DNA of 64,000 nucleotides from Euwallacea fornicatus (lineage: Eukaryota > Arthropoda > Insecta > Coleoptera > Curculionidae): NCBI RefSeq assembly GCF_040115645.1, contig NC_089565.1, forward strand, positions 1,054,001 to 1,118,000, written 5' to 3'. Both the position numbers and the translations under genes were made by a program. Of this stretch, positions 22,282 to 33,480 are shown piece after piece; the first letter of the stretch is position 1; each line of letters opens with the position of its first letter. The notes under the pieces were generated by a model that made no database searches, was not told the DNA's origin, and worked only from the letters and a program-made list of their open reading frames with translations.

Positions 22282-23389
22282 TGCAGAGTGGGTCAATGAA
22301 AGCGAAACAAGGCCGATTTCTCATATTTACCACTCAAAAAAAAAAAAAAAAAAATCGCTGAAACCCGTCGATTTTTATTTCGAGGGGTGTATCTTTTGCG
22401 AACATTGTCAACCTTGCCACTTTCAACCCCACGGCGGGGGAAGGTGCAAACCTTAAATCTTAAACGGAATTAAGGGTCAAGTGATGCCCCATTTTAAAGA
22501 TAATCGAATTCTCTGTTCAACGCTATCGAATTTTTTGAATTTGATGCAGTAGTTTTCGAGAAGTCACTGTATAAATGTTGAAGAAGCCAACAATGAACAA
22601 ATAATAGTGTTTTTTCAATTTGTAACTTACATAAAAAAAAATTGCGAGAAAAACCAAACTTTTCCTGGCAGATGGATTGGCCGAAAAGGACCAATGGATT
22701 GGCCCGCAAGATCACCAGATTTAAGTCCGCTAGATTGTTTTCTATGGGGTGCCTTAAAGAGTAAAATTTATAAAACTCAGCCAGAGTATCTAAATTATTT
22801 ACGTCAACAAATCATTGATGAATGTCGCAAGATTATACCGGAAATGCTCCAAAACGTCCGAGATCGTTTTGAACAAAACCTCTATTTCTGTATGGAAGCG
22901 GGAGGCCAACATTTTGAATATTTGCTAAATTAGAAAGTCAGTAAAATTGTAGATAAATGTTTTGAATCATTTCCCTATTGTGAAGTTGCTACTATCAGAA
23001 ACTTAAATATGTGTTCATAAAGAATAGTTTTTCCCACAATGTTTGTAATGTAAGTTACAAAGTGAAAAAACACTATTATTTGCTCAATTTTGGCTTCTTC
23101 AAAAATTTATAACGTTATTTCTCGAAAACTACTGCATCAAATTAAAAAAACTTGCTAACGTTGAAGAGACCACTCGAATATCTTTAAAACGACGCATCAC
23201 TTGACTCCTAATCCCATTTAAGGTTTAAGGGTTGCACCTTCCTCCGCCAAGGGGTTGAAAGTGGCAAGGTGGACAATGTTCGCAAAATATATACCCCTCG
23301 AAATAAAAATCGACGGGTTTCAGCGATTTTTTTTTGAGTGGAAAATATGAGAAATCAGCCTTGGTTCGTTTTCATTTGCCCACCCTGTA
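22282..23389 (+). mobile_element. Long-TIR mariner-like element, copy 4, nested in Tc1-A
   Basis: The left end TGCAGAGTGGGTCAATGAAA (22282) is mirrored by TTCATTTGCCCACCCTGTA (ending 23389). The arms are about 350 bp and highly similar, with CGCTGAAACCCGTCGATTTT mirrored near 23306-23325. The length is only 1,108 bp: an internal deletion removed most of the transposase but left its C-terminus. Low arm divergence suggests a younger insertion than copies 1 and 2. A run of about 19 A residues sits at 22337-22355. Confidence 0.88.
22661..22933 (+). pseudogene. C-terminal remnant of long-TIR family transposase (copy 4)
   Basis: The remnant begins abruptly at FPGRWIGRKGP and continues without a stop for about 90 residues through WPARSPDLSPLDCFLWGALK (third catalytic Asp) to the C-terminal FCMEAGGQHFEYLLN and a stop at 22931-22933. 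The residues upstream in this frame are TIR-derived and not transposase, so the first two catalytic Asp blocks are lost. The open frame in what remains again argues for a fairly recent insertion. Confidence 0.88.
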
Positions 23390-23543
23390 TGTACTTATGT
23401 ACAAAGCTTTCAAAGAATAAATAACAAAACTAATCAATAAATTTAACGAAAATGCCTCATTTTCATACAACATTTTTGTTCGTACACTTAAATTTAAATA
23501 TAAAACTAAACAATATTTTCAATTAAACAATAATTGATCAAAA

Positions 23544-24562
23544 CTATGTCGAGTAGCCCTTTGCTGTTATGTTCGCTCGACATCTTCTATTCATAGAATA
23601 AACTAATTTTTTACATCTTTCAAGACTGATTTTTTTTTCTTGTGAAACAAAGTTTTTAATTCTGTTTTCGACGGAATTTGATGTTTTCTTATATGTTTAT
23701 TTTAATTGCTCACAAATGTTCAATTGGGTTTAAGTCTGCTGATTTTGAAGATGTTTTTATCAATTTTGAAACATTCCAAATCAGCCATTCCTTGTTGGCT
23801 AAAGCTATGTTGCCCTCTTGAAGTCTATAAACATTTGTGCATACCTAATTTTTGTGCACTTTGTTTTACCTTCTTTTTTAGAACATCATTATTATCAGGT
23901 TCGTCCAAAATATTATCTATAAAATGGTTATTTTCAACTCCAATTGAGGACATGCAGCCCCAAATCATTAGGAATCTACCTCTATGTTTTACATTCGGAA
24001 GTGTATTAAGAGGATTATTATCTTCATTCGCCTTTCTCCGCAATATGGATGCTTCTCTGACTTGAGAAAATTTTTTTTTTTCATATGACCCAATTATGGT
24101 ATCCCAAAACTCTCCATCTTTATTCATTAATCCATTCATGTGCCCTTTCGCAAATAAAAGTCTCTTACAGCGATTTTATTTTGCTAATATTCGATTTATT
24201 CTATGGGATTCTACCATGATAACCATATTTCCATAACACACGACAGATCGTTTGATCAGAAATACGTTTTCCCTATTGCATTTTCGATGGTTAGCCGAAT
24301 TTATGGCACGCTTAACTTTGAGTTTTCCTTCAATTTCTCTACTATCATACGTTCATCTCTATCATCTAACTTCTTTTTCTTCGTTCTTCTTGGAAAATTG
24401 GAAATCGCGCCTCCGTTTTTAAATTTATTTATAATATATTGGATTGTAGAAGGTGTTTTATTAGTTAATTGACCTATTTTTCTTCAGTTATAGAGTTTCA
24501 GTGCCATATTAACAATAGATTCTTTTAATGCACAACCTCGTTGTTTTCGTATGAATGAAACT
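23544..24562 (-). pseudogene. Transposase pseudogene of Tc1-A
   Basis: On the minus strand the blocks follow the Tc1 order: IVNMALKLYN, IGQLTNKTPSTIQYIINKFK (helix-turn-helix), FPRRTKKKKLDDRD, EFWDTIIGSYEKKKFSQVR, then RKANEDNNPLNTLPNVKH and FLMIWGCMSS, LKKKVKQSAQKLGM, MADLECFKIDKNIFKISRL, and the ending MNRRCRANITAKGYST before a stop at 23544-23546. The usual DND block with the second catalytic Asp is damaged, the Glu region is scrambled, no ATG is found at the expected start, and several stops occur. It is not functional. Its left-hand neighbour in the same element is the nested copy 4. Confidence 0.85.
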
Positions 24563-25321
24563 GATAAAAACACTAAACGAATCGGCAGTGTGCAACAAAC
24601 TATTACTCACCTGTACGGTATGAAAAAAAGTCGTTTACAATAGATTAAAATACGCGCTATTGAAAACGAGTGTACGAACAAAAATGTTGTATGAAAATGA
24701 GGTATTTTTGTTAAATTTATTGATTAGTTTTGTTATTCATCGTTTGAAAGCTTTGTACATAAGTATATACATTGAAAGTACATTTGTTGTTAATAATAAA
24801 AAACATAGAGTAAAATAAATAATTTTTTGACTGTGAAAATCGAGTATTTTCTTTAACAAATCCATGTATACGAACAAAATTGTTAGATACTGTACGTCAA
24901 ATTACAAATTTGCGCACGAAGTGTTATCCTCAATGTTAAATACTTATTAAGTAACCTAAGTAGATTATTTTCTAAATTCTAGGTGCATATCATCGGCACA
25001 AAAACCACCTAGGATAAAAAAAGGTTTGTGAACAATTTTTTCGACATACGTTTCGGTATAAAATTTGTTTTACGCAGAGAATATCAAAAAAAGACATTTT
25101 AGAATCTGTGCCTATTTGCCCTTTTCTCAGCCTTTCTCTTATCTTAATAGAACACTACCAAGGGGGTATTCTTTTCGTACTAACTACACCCCTGTAGATT
25201 TTCAGGAAGCAACCAATCAGAAACTTGAGGGCAGTTGGGTAGATAGAGGTGCTTCAATAGGTATATAACGTTGGGATTAAAAGCGTAATAATACTTCCAA
25301 TATTATTGCCCAAAGTAACTA

Positions 25322-25996
25322 CAGTCACTCAAAAAAGTATCCGTACAGCCGGAAAAAAATTCTGTAAACCGTAACTTTTGACTGATTTTGTTCACATTTT
25401 GTATAATGAAAATTCAAACCGAAACTCAATTTGCGTAATTGAGCAACTTTTGAAAATTTAACTTTTGCTGTGCTTTCCAGCGTTTGAAAAAATCTCCGTT
25501 TTGATAACTTCTTGTGCGGTGGAAATTTTTCAATGTGGTGTTAACATTCTTGCAGAGAGGATTTTTCTTCATATATCCTGAAAATTTGATCAAAATCGAA
25601 CAACAAATAAGGGAGTTGCAGCTTTTTAAAGTCGTCAAAAATGTCAAAGTTTCGTCATTTTGTGCGAAAATTGTCACTCTCTGGCGTTTTTGAAAGGCAG
25701 CAACTCCCTTATTTGTTGTGCGATTTTGATCAAATTTTCAGGATATATGAAGAAAAATCCTCTCTGCAAGAATGTTAACACCACATTGAAAAATTTCCAC
25801 CGCACAAGAAGTTTTCAAAACGGAGTTTTTTTAAACGCTGGAAAGCACTCTAAAAGTTAAATTTTCAAAAGTTGCTCAATTACGCAAATTAAGTTTCGGT
25901 TTGAATTTTCATTATACAAAATTTGAACAAAATCAGTCAAAAGTTACGGTTTACAGAATTTTTTTTCGGCTGTACGGATACTTTTTTGAGTGAGTG
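25322..25996. mobile_element. Palindromic (foldback-type) MITE, 675 bp
   Basis: Nearly the whole element is two mirror-image arms of about 300 bp (25322-25620 and 25698-25996) around a unique centre of about 75 bp. The outer ends are CAGTCACTCAAAAAAGTATC and GATACTTTTTTGAGTGAGTG, each next to a TA. The end sequence resembles TIRs of Tc1-like elements, suggesting mobilisation by a Tc1-type transposase not encoded here. Arm identity is high by eye, with a few scattered mismatches. The mirror-image small open frames at 25426-25677 and 25660-25860 are the two arms translated in opposite orientation, not genes. Confidence 0.88.
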
Positions 25997-26094
25997 TATA
26001 TCTACCTAAGTATTTGCTATATACTTACCTGCATACTCGCTATGGGCCAACGTCAAATTTTAAAATCTACGCTTGAACCGCATCATTTACGAAA

Positions 26095-26289
26095 TACAGG
26101 GTGTGAAAAACAGCCCTGATTTTTTTTTGAAAGTGTTAAGCAATCACTTATAAGAAGAAATGAGTCGTGTACCGTGTTGTTTAAAGCCATTTTGGTTGAT
26201 TTTAAAACTTTAGTTGCGTTTACTTTAGTTTTGGCGTTTTTTCAAAATAGTAAAACAACCAATTAATTTTTAAACGCAGACTCCCTGTA
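26095..26289. mobile_element. Small MITE
   Basis: TACAGGGTGTGAAAAAC at 26095 faces CGCAGACTCCCTGTA ending 26289. The mirrored sequence CGAAATACAGGG extends a few bases outside both ends. It is about 195 bp and noncoding. The same start (CGGAAATACAGGGTGTGAAAA) occurs within the inner element at 32.8 and 33.3 kb, so they may be related. Confidence 0.55.
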
Positions 26290-27184
26290 TTTCGAAAATT
26301 TTTGGGCCCGATTCCAAACATAAATATGTTTTATAAGAACGTTTTTATTTATTTTCACCTAAAGTAATATTCCTTTAAAATTACTTGATATTTGGGTAAC
26401 ACCAGCCTGGAACTTTAGGTTCAAAGTTGCTCTGCGAATAAATTAGGTGTTAGAGAAGTGAACGAGGCTTAAAAATCGCATTTCGTCATCACCAGGTCGG
26501 GGTCCTGACAAATTATCAATTTAAAGGAATGGTACCTCTCTTTGAGTAAACCGAACCCGTCTGTTGATTTTGGGATACGTGTGGTATGTTTAAATTCGCA
26601 AAGCGCTTTTTAAGGGCTTTCAGTAACCGATAACATTACATGTCCTTGTGTTCTTTGTACCAGCACGTGTTGCGTTTTGTTACCGCTTGTAAGATTTCTT
26701 ACCATTCACTCGAAAATTTTACGGTTTGGTTGCACTCTTTCGAATTAACCATCTTCATCCGTGCGTCCTGCCTCAAGTGCATTACTATGGCACAATACGG
26801 AACACAAGTGTCACGTTTGACTCGAGTGTTGTAATCGCCGCAAGATTTGCCAGGGCTGTATTCAGAAGAAAAGTTAATTATCACTCTTGACAAACGAAAC
26901 GCATCGGAAAACTGATTTTAGTTTTCATCTATCTCTTGCCCTACCACGGGGAGAAATAAGAAATGAATTGGAAAATTTCGATTTTTTTGGAATAGCTGGA
27001 AAACGGAAAATTTTTTGTAGTTGCATCGTGCAACTACTCTCTTGAATGCGCAACTTTTCTCCCATTTAACCAAGTCTGCAGCTGTTACCATTGACGAGAT
27101 CTCCATGCTGAACATCTTTATTTAGACCCACTGTATTATCTCATTCTCTAACTTTTCAAGCACCATCGAATATATGTAACTTAC

Positions 27185-27394
27185 CTTGAAATGATCTTCA
27201 CAACAATAAAAATGAGTCTTTATCGAAACGTGTTTCAAGTCTCTTTTGACGGCTCTAAACCATTTCTTTTTCCTTTGCATGTTGTTAGGTACCGTCAGGA
27301 AAATTTTTTCTGGTGTTTTGATTGATGTATTTTTGCACCCTGGAACAAAACACCATTTTCTCTTATCCACCTTTTTGTTGTTTGGATCATCCAT
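27185..27394 (-). CDS. THAP-domain protein, exon 1 (N-terminal part)
   Basis: The exon encodes 70 residues from ATG at 27394 (MDDPNNKKVDKRKW). It holds the THAP C2CH zinc module: C15 and C20 in WCFVPGC, W46 in RKKKWFRAV, then C65 and H68 in YCCEDHF. The spacing fits the THAP consensus (C-x2-4-C-x35-53-C-x2-H). THAP modules bind DNA in the nucleus; some insect THAP proteins are derived from P-element-like transposases, others are regulators. The exon ends in phase 0 at a strong donor (AAG, then GTAAGT). The frame extends upstream through a GTG codon, but the ATG at 27394 is the first. The target and role are unknown. Confidence 0.82.
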
Positions 27395-27510
27395 TTGAAA
27401 TAGAAATACCAAGAGCAACGCACTCACTGCTCACTGAACGACGAAACAGTCAAGACAAACGTGTTTCGTACGTTTTCCTGCCAATGGTTGGCGCCGACGC
27501 GACGGTTGAA
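27395..27510 (-). promoter_or_regulatory. Putative promoter and 5' UTR of the THAP gene
   Basis: On the minus strand, an arthropod initiator-like TTCAGTG lies at 27432-27438, about 40 bp before the ATG. An inverted CCAAT box (CCAATGG on the plus strand, 27481-27487) and a CpG-rich patch (GGCGCCGACGCGACGG, 27490-27505) lie further upstream. No TATA box was seen. The assignment rests on position and base composition only. Confidence 0.25.
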
Positions 27511-28966
27511 AATAATCCATTACGCCGAGTGACGCATCACGCTTGACCCCCTACAGGGTATCACTTGCTAGCCTCGTTACTTTTAACATAGTATGCATCG
27601 TGATTTATTTGGAAATTCACCCTTTTGCTCCTTAACCATTAGGGCATTATTGCGTCGTGATGAGCATGATAACACCATGAGTAAACAGGCCTTGGCATCG
27701 CTGCGAGATGTTTGTGAGCCTTGTCAATATACAGTGAGCTCAAAAATATTAAAATATCATCACGTTAGTATGCAAGTTTCATAAAGCATCACATTGGCAC
27801 ACGGATGCCAGTTCCATCTGATATATACAGCGTGGGCCACGAGTAACGCCTCGGGATTTCATGGCAAAGCCAAGAGATTTTTTAACTTTTTTTTTTAGGA
27901 TATGTGCAAACGAACTAGGGCTACATTTTCAAATTATTTTCAAAGTATACATAATGTCCCAAAAACATGTAATTGATCAAAGTTGCATTTTCTTTAACCA
28001 GACCCCCTTTATATTGTATTATTTTTGCATTCAACCATTGAAATAAAATTAAGTTTGATTGCGTCTATGGCATCTAACTCTAACGGTTTTATAAATTAAT
28101 TCAGAATAACCTCCTCTAATGCCCTGTTCAGTATGTTGCACTACAGACAAAACACTTCAGGTACAGAAATTTCCACTAAACGAGCATCGGATGATTACGG
28201 CGTTATTGATGGCTTTTACCAAAAATTAGTTTTTCATTTATATGTAGAATTTTATAAGATACATATTAAAAATATTCTCATTTATACAGGGTATATAAAA
28301 AACAAGATTCAGTACAAACTTTTAATTATTTTAAATGGAACACCCACATTGTTGCTGTATTTTTAGATTCTACATTCAATTTTAATACAAGGTCATTAAT
28401 ACATTGGTATTCTTAAAATTAATAGTCTTCCAGGTATATGCAATTGAATGTTGCAAGTGACAGTTGCACGTGTCAGTAAAACTGCAAATTGGCAACTAGC
28501 AGAAAGATATTTTGGAACTTTTTTGCCACAATACAGTGGAAGGTCCATGTTTCAGTATGCTACCAAGCTTTGCTTAATACTTCCTACAGGGTGTCCACAA
28601 AAATAGAGCCACTTGAACATGAAAGTCGAAAATTCTCTTGATTTCGTATTAAGAAGTTACGAATTCTTAAGTTTACATAATGGTGCTATTGTCAGGTACT
28701 ATCAAAAAATTTCTATTTTATTTTAAAATCAGTTAAGTAATCACTAGTGGTAATAAAATTTTGACCAAAATGTTCATTTTGAAGGAAAATTTGATATCAA
28801 GAATTAAAACAATTTTTTAAAAATATATTCAAAAAATTAAAAAATGTTAGGTGGCGCTATAGTTATTCTCCTGATTCTACTAAAGTCCAATGGCAATAGT
28901 GTGAACTCAAAAAAAATCCGAGGGAACTTCATACTAACGAGTCTGTTCATAGAAAAGAGGGTGTAA
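27511..28966. other. Intergenic stretch with solo TIR-like ends
   Basis: No gene was recognised. TACAGGGTATATAAAA near 28285 and TACAGGGTGTCCACAAAAAT near 28585 look like left ends of the GGGTGTCC-type elements, but no mirrored partner was found for either. Confidence 0.35.
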
Positions 28967-30648
28967 TCAAATGAAATTTATTAATGAACACCAAATCAAA
29001 TTATACATTTCCATTTTCTGAACATGTTTTTCAAAATTTTTGGCCATTACCGGTTGCTCGAAAATCCTTTTAAGTATGATTATTTCGCTTATATTTATTG
29101 ATTTTTGACTCAACCATTCTATGGCGATATTTAATGCCCTAACGGCGTCGGAATGGTTAGTTTTTTCAATATGTGGACCATTCTCACCTTCATTGTCGGT
29201 TTGATCTGAAGAAACATCATCAAGACCAACAACTGCTACCTTAGCTTTAGTTCGATCTTCCACATCTGCAGTACTGTATTCAGCTTAGGATTACATTTTA
29301 TCACTATATCAAACCAGTAAACCGCTGGAAAATATGTAATCTCATTGTACATTAACTTGCTGGAGCAATTTCTTGTAGCAAATTTGTTGTATCCTTGATG
29401 GCATCAGGGACTAATGTCTTTTCATGTCTTAACTTTTCCTATAATATTACTTACTTAGAGGAAGGTTATCTTCATCTTCATTCTCCTTACCTCCATCAGA
29501 ACCTGAAAAGATGTTTCTCCAGAGTCTCGCAATAAGTCCTGCATGTATAATAATTTATTCCATGCCGCAGACAAATGTAGAATTGCTTCTTGTAATGAAA
29601 TGTTCTTCAGTGCTCCTGCCATTGCTCCTTCTGTTTATATAACAAAACTGAGCAAGTTTTCTCTATAATTGAGTGTAGTGAGCCTCAAAATATTTTCACC
29701 CATTGGTTGCAACAAAGGAGTAACGTTGGCGACAAGAATTCGAGGAAAGTCATCCCATCTCTAGTTCTAAGTTGTGTTGCTGGTGAATGGGAAGGTGCGT
29801 CTATCTAAAAGAAGAATTGGTTTCTATGGTAACTTCTAGGCACATCGAAAGCATCTTACTTACGAATTAATAATTTTGGAACATTGACATAAGCAGTATG
29901 TGTGTATCAAAATGAAAATACGTGATTTCGACTCTTACGTCTGATACAAAATGTTGAAAATACCATTATTTGAAAAGATCTCTTGTCATCTGGGCATTTT
30001 TAGTGTTTTTGTAAACAACTGATTTTTTAATTTTTGAATCACTAGGGGTTTCAACCTATGACCACCTGGAGCATTTACGCACCCCATAAATGTTAGTCTT
30101 TGCTTTGAAATTTGGAAACCAGATGCTGTTTTTTTAGCCAATGCGGCACAAGTGTTGTCAGGTAGTAACGACCCATTAAATCCTGTCTCGCCAGCATGGT
30201 AAATCTGGTGACAATTTAAATCATATGACTCAATCACTCGTTTTAAGTCCTCTTTGAAAGTGTCCACTACGTCTGGATTGGCTGATGATTTCTTTCCAGT
30301 GATTTTTAAAAATTTTGTACCACGACTCTACTCGAATCTCTGCAGCCAGCCATCACTAGCTGTGAAAATACCAATGTTTAAATTTTCGGATAGCAACAAT
30401 GCCTTTCGTTTCAATATATCTCCTGATGATATTAAAGTCTCTTCTCTCTGCTTGAGAAATCAGTAGTAGAACTTTTGCCCCAATAGGGAAAATGCTGACT
30501 TCCTCAAAGTACATTTTTTCGATTAATTCGATGTGTGAGTTATAATATCGACAATCAAATTTTTGTTTTTTTGTCTAACAAATTGGACAATGTTGGCCTT
30601 TTCGCTCAAACTTAAAACTTTTTTCTTTAATATACCTTTTGTGCCCAT
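28967..30648 (-). pseudogene. Tigger/jerky-like (pogo group) transposase pseudogene
   Basis: On the minus strand from ATG at 30648 the blocks are in the order known for CENP-B/Tigger-type DDE transposases. First comes an N-terminal helix-turn-helix (KKKVLSLSEKANIVQFVRQ). ISSGDILKRKALLLSENL and FTASDGWLQRFE follow. The first catalytic block reads IYHAGETGFNGSLLPDNT, where functional relatives have NADETG, so the first Asp is replaced by Gly. Next are SKQRLTFMGCVNAPGGHRLK, a fragment matching DNAPSHP (IDAPSHSP), NVTPLLQPMGENILRLTTLN, and a typical acidic tail with HSDAVRALNIAIEWLSQ. Stops, frameshifts and missing pieces near 29.3-29.5 and 29.85-29.98 kb show it is dead. TIRs were not located. 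The plus-strand frame at 30254-30466 is its mirror. Confidence 0.82.
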
Positions 30649-31577
30649 TGTTGCTCATCTTGATTTGAGCATTTACAGGACGATATTTGATTACGACGCG
30701 TATATACATTTAAGTACACAACTCATTACTCATACACACACGACATGCGTAATATTTCAAGAAACGTAAAAAGGGATTTCCCGGGACTTCCCGGAAAGGT
30801 AAACGAGCAAACACTGAGATAGAAATGTAATAAATGCAGTCGTTCACACAATCGAAAGTGTAATTCGTTTATGCAATACGGAGTTCAATGTAAATAATTT
30901 CGTGTTCACACTGACGAGTTATTCTTATTAACGTGTGTTAACACTGCCGAGATTGAACTGTATATATCTGGATTCTGGATGGATTGTAATATATTTTTTA
31001 TCGAGCTAGAACAATTATAATAATGTAGGACCTGGCCGGTGCCTCAACATATTAAGCGGGAGCATAGGCAGAAACCCTCAGCCAGGACTATTTTCAGATT
31101 ATCAAATGCCCCCGTTGATATGAAAAAAAAATTATATCTGGGTGCATCATTGTGCAATGGGGTAAACAGGCAGTAATTTCCACAAAGTACTTACTGGAAT
31201 AAGTACGTTAATAAGGCCCATTAGAACCTATGAATATGAACTAGAGACGCATTCCGATCATTATCGGTTCCTTTACAATATCCAAGTAAATCAACCACGT
31301 CTAAACAAGTTATCCGAAAATTGGAAACACAAAAATAGCTGTTTGAAAGTCTGGTTGTAATCATTTCTGATCAAGGCATGGAAAAAATCCACTACCTTTC
31401 AAACCTTATCACAAAAAATCATAGTATCATGTTGAGAAACGTTCCACATTGTAGGAAACACAAAATCCCCTTCACCCCCCAAAATTCCGTTCAGCTACTA
31501 GGCACGTTCGGAAACAGATTGTTCACAGAACATGAATTGTGTAATACATTTTTCATGTCATATAAATAAGTCGAGAA
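30649..31577. other. Noncoding stretch
   Basis: No gene was recognised. The short open frames at 30563-30769 and 31378-31569 have no domain signal. Confidence 0.4.
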
Positions 31578-33480
31578 TACAGAGTGGCTCACAGAACCGT
31601 TTCATTAGAAACTTTTTGACTTATAACTATTTTTAATTTGTCATACTTTGGGGTTAAACTAATATAAATACTCTCTATTTTTAAAAATTATTTTGAAGGT
31701 CATACTACTTCTGGTTATACCCAAAGTCAAGGTCAACTTCCATACTTGAAATAGAACAACTGGTATATTTTTGTATTTTTGGAATCTAAGAATTAACTTG
31801 ATTGAACTCTTGTTAGATATCCCTATCCCTAACCCTAATCCTTTCGAAGATGTTTTGATTTAAAGGAAAAATCTTTCTAAAACACCATTTTTCCAAAATG
31901 TAAAATTCTCAGTTATTATTGGACCTGGCTTCGTTGACATTTTAACCAGACATGGTAGATTAGGTTAATGAGAAAAGTTTTTATAAATATTATACGGGGT
32001 CTCTAAAAAGTAATGTAAAACTTAAAGTATTTTGAAAGCAAAAAGCCGCTTATTTAAAATGGAAGACCTCGTTTATTTTTACATGTCTAGATTCTAAACT
32101 TAATTCTGAATCGATTTCTATTACATGTCTTTATAGATAAAATCAACCATTTTGCAGAAATTTGAGATTTTTTAATATTAGACGACAACAACTCGAAACA
32201 TCTTATTCGGCTTTCAAAGGAAAATGGCGGTTTCTAGCTAAAACGCGTTTAATGTAATTCTCAGTTCAATAAATTCGCTCAGCAGTTTAGAATCATAAAC
32301 TTTAATAATAATTATTCAAATAGTGATATTTTTAAATATTTCTGATAGTAATATTTTGTATAAAATATTATTGTTTTTAGTAAACGTGTCGGTAAATTTT
32401 CATAAAGCCAGCTTCAGCAACATCAGAGAATTTAAAATTTTGAGAAATGGTGTTTTAGAAATTTTTTTCTTTTAAATGAAAATATTCTCAAAACGGATAA
32501 GTTTAGGTATAGGAATATCTGATAAGAATTTAATCAGGTTAATTCTTAGACTTCACAATATAAAAATATACCAGTTTTTTTGTTCTAAATATGGAAGTTA
32601 ACTTTAACTTTCCAAATAACCAAAAATAATATGACCTTCAAAATATTTCTCAAAAAAGAGCGCATTTACAGGGTGTTTCCTAAGTGCGGTACATAACTTC
32701 GGGAGCGTATTCCACAGCGAAAATAAAGGTAATTTTGTTATATAAACTATATCCCAAAAATGCTTCGTTGCGGAAATACAGGGTGTGAAAATTTCTTTAA
32801 AAAATTACAATTTTTAAAATATTTCCGAAACTACTTGAGACATTTTAATGAAATTTTGCAGGGTTTGAGAGTTAGCAACGGTGCGTATTTTACGCTAAAA
32901 ACAGTGGCTGTTGTGTATCCAGTGGCGTGCGGGTAGGATAATTTCTGGATATTTTGAAGGAAAAATGTGGTACGCCACAGTTCTTTTCCAATATTTTGTT
33001 CTTTTTTTAATTATATGTTCGATTTGGAAGATAGGTCTCTTGACTTTTTTTCGTAGGACGCACCGCTTTCGAGTAAATAAATAAAAAACATTGCAGCTAA
33101 ATTTTTTTATTATTTTTTTATTATTCTTAAGAGAAGAAATACTTGTATGAAGATATGAATTTTTTTGTTGTGTACTCGCCTGTTTGGTAGCGAAATTGTC
33201 GACATTTTACTAGTCACCAACGCCGTTTATTTATCTGTGCGTGAAACATTAAATTTCAGAGTATAAAATTTTCACACCCTGTATTTCCGCAACGAAGCAT
33301 TTTTGGGACATAGTTTATATAGCAAAATTACCTTTATTTTATCTGTAGAATACGCTCCCGAAGTTATGTACCGTACTTAGGAAACATCCTGTGTATTAGT
33401 TTAACCTCAAGATATGAAAAATTGAAAATAGTTACAAGTTCACAGGTTTCTCATGAAACAGACGTGTGAATCACCTTGTA
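31578..33480. mobile_element. Non-autonomous long-TIR element with an insertion in its right TIR
   Basis: The left end TACAGAGTGGCTCACAGAAC (31578) is mirrored by GTGTGAATCACCTTGTA (ending 33480). The left arm (about 31578-31920) has its partner split: GAGGTTAAACTAATA matches just left of 33410, and the remainder matches 32400-32666, for example AATATTTTGAAGGTCATA against TATGACCTTCAAAATATT. The interruption is the element at 32667-33395. No transposase was seen. An unpaired TATACGGGGTCTCTAAAAAG near 31993 matches the end motif of long-TIR copy 3. Without the insert the element would be about 1.17 kb. Confidence 0.82.
32667..33395. mobile_element. Inner inverted-repeat element nested in the 31.6-33.5 kb element
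   Basis: TACAGGGTGTTTCCTAAGTG (32667) is mirrored by TACTTAGGAAACATCCTGTG near 33375-33394. The arms are about 130 bp and include CATAACTTCGGGAGCGTATT and AAATGCTTCGTTGCGGAAAT in mirror image. The insertion split the other element's TIR at a TA, which gives the relative age. The interior of about 470 bp is noncoding. Confidence 0.82.

Larger units (their letters stand above)
22159..24892 (-). mobile_element. Tc1-like element A, split by a nested long-TIR element
   Basis: The left end CAGTATCTAACAGCCTTG (22159) is mirrored by AATTGTTAGATACTG (ending 24892), each flanked by TA. The inverted repeats are long, about 230 bp once the inserted element is removed. The left arm is cut at about 22281 and resumes at 23390 (GTACTTATGTACAAAGC), whereas the right arm is uninterrupted (GCTTTGTACATAAGTA). 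The order of events is therefore clear: Tc1 first, insertion later. The host copy without the insert would be about 1.63 kb. It belongs to the same family as the element at 56738-58383. Confidence 0.88.
22074..27184 (-). other. 5.1 kb intron of the THAP gene, packed with transposons
   Basis: The intron is bounded on the minus strand by a GTAAGT donor (27184-27179) and a TTTCAG acceptor (22079-22074). Joining the exons keeps phase 0 and restores a continuous THAP domain, which is the main argument that the intron is real. It contains a Tc1 element split by a long-TIR element (22159-24892), a palindromic element (25322-25996) and a small MITE (26095-26289). The Tc1 end lies only about 80 bp from the acceptor. 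Confidence 0.7.

Noticed and set aside
23706..24472. Plus-strand open frames of 119 and 89 codons
   Set aside because: Antisense of the Tc1-A transposase.
25426..25860. Two small open frames sharing identical peptide sequence
   Set aside because: They are the two arms of the palindromic element read in opposite directions, not a duplicated gene.
31821..31840. CCCTAACCCTAA-like telomeric motif
   Set aside because: Only about two imperfect units inside a long TIR; the mirrored arm near 32.5 kb has a diverged version, and insect telomeres normally use TTAGG.
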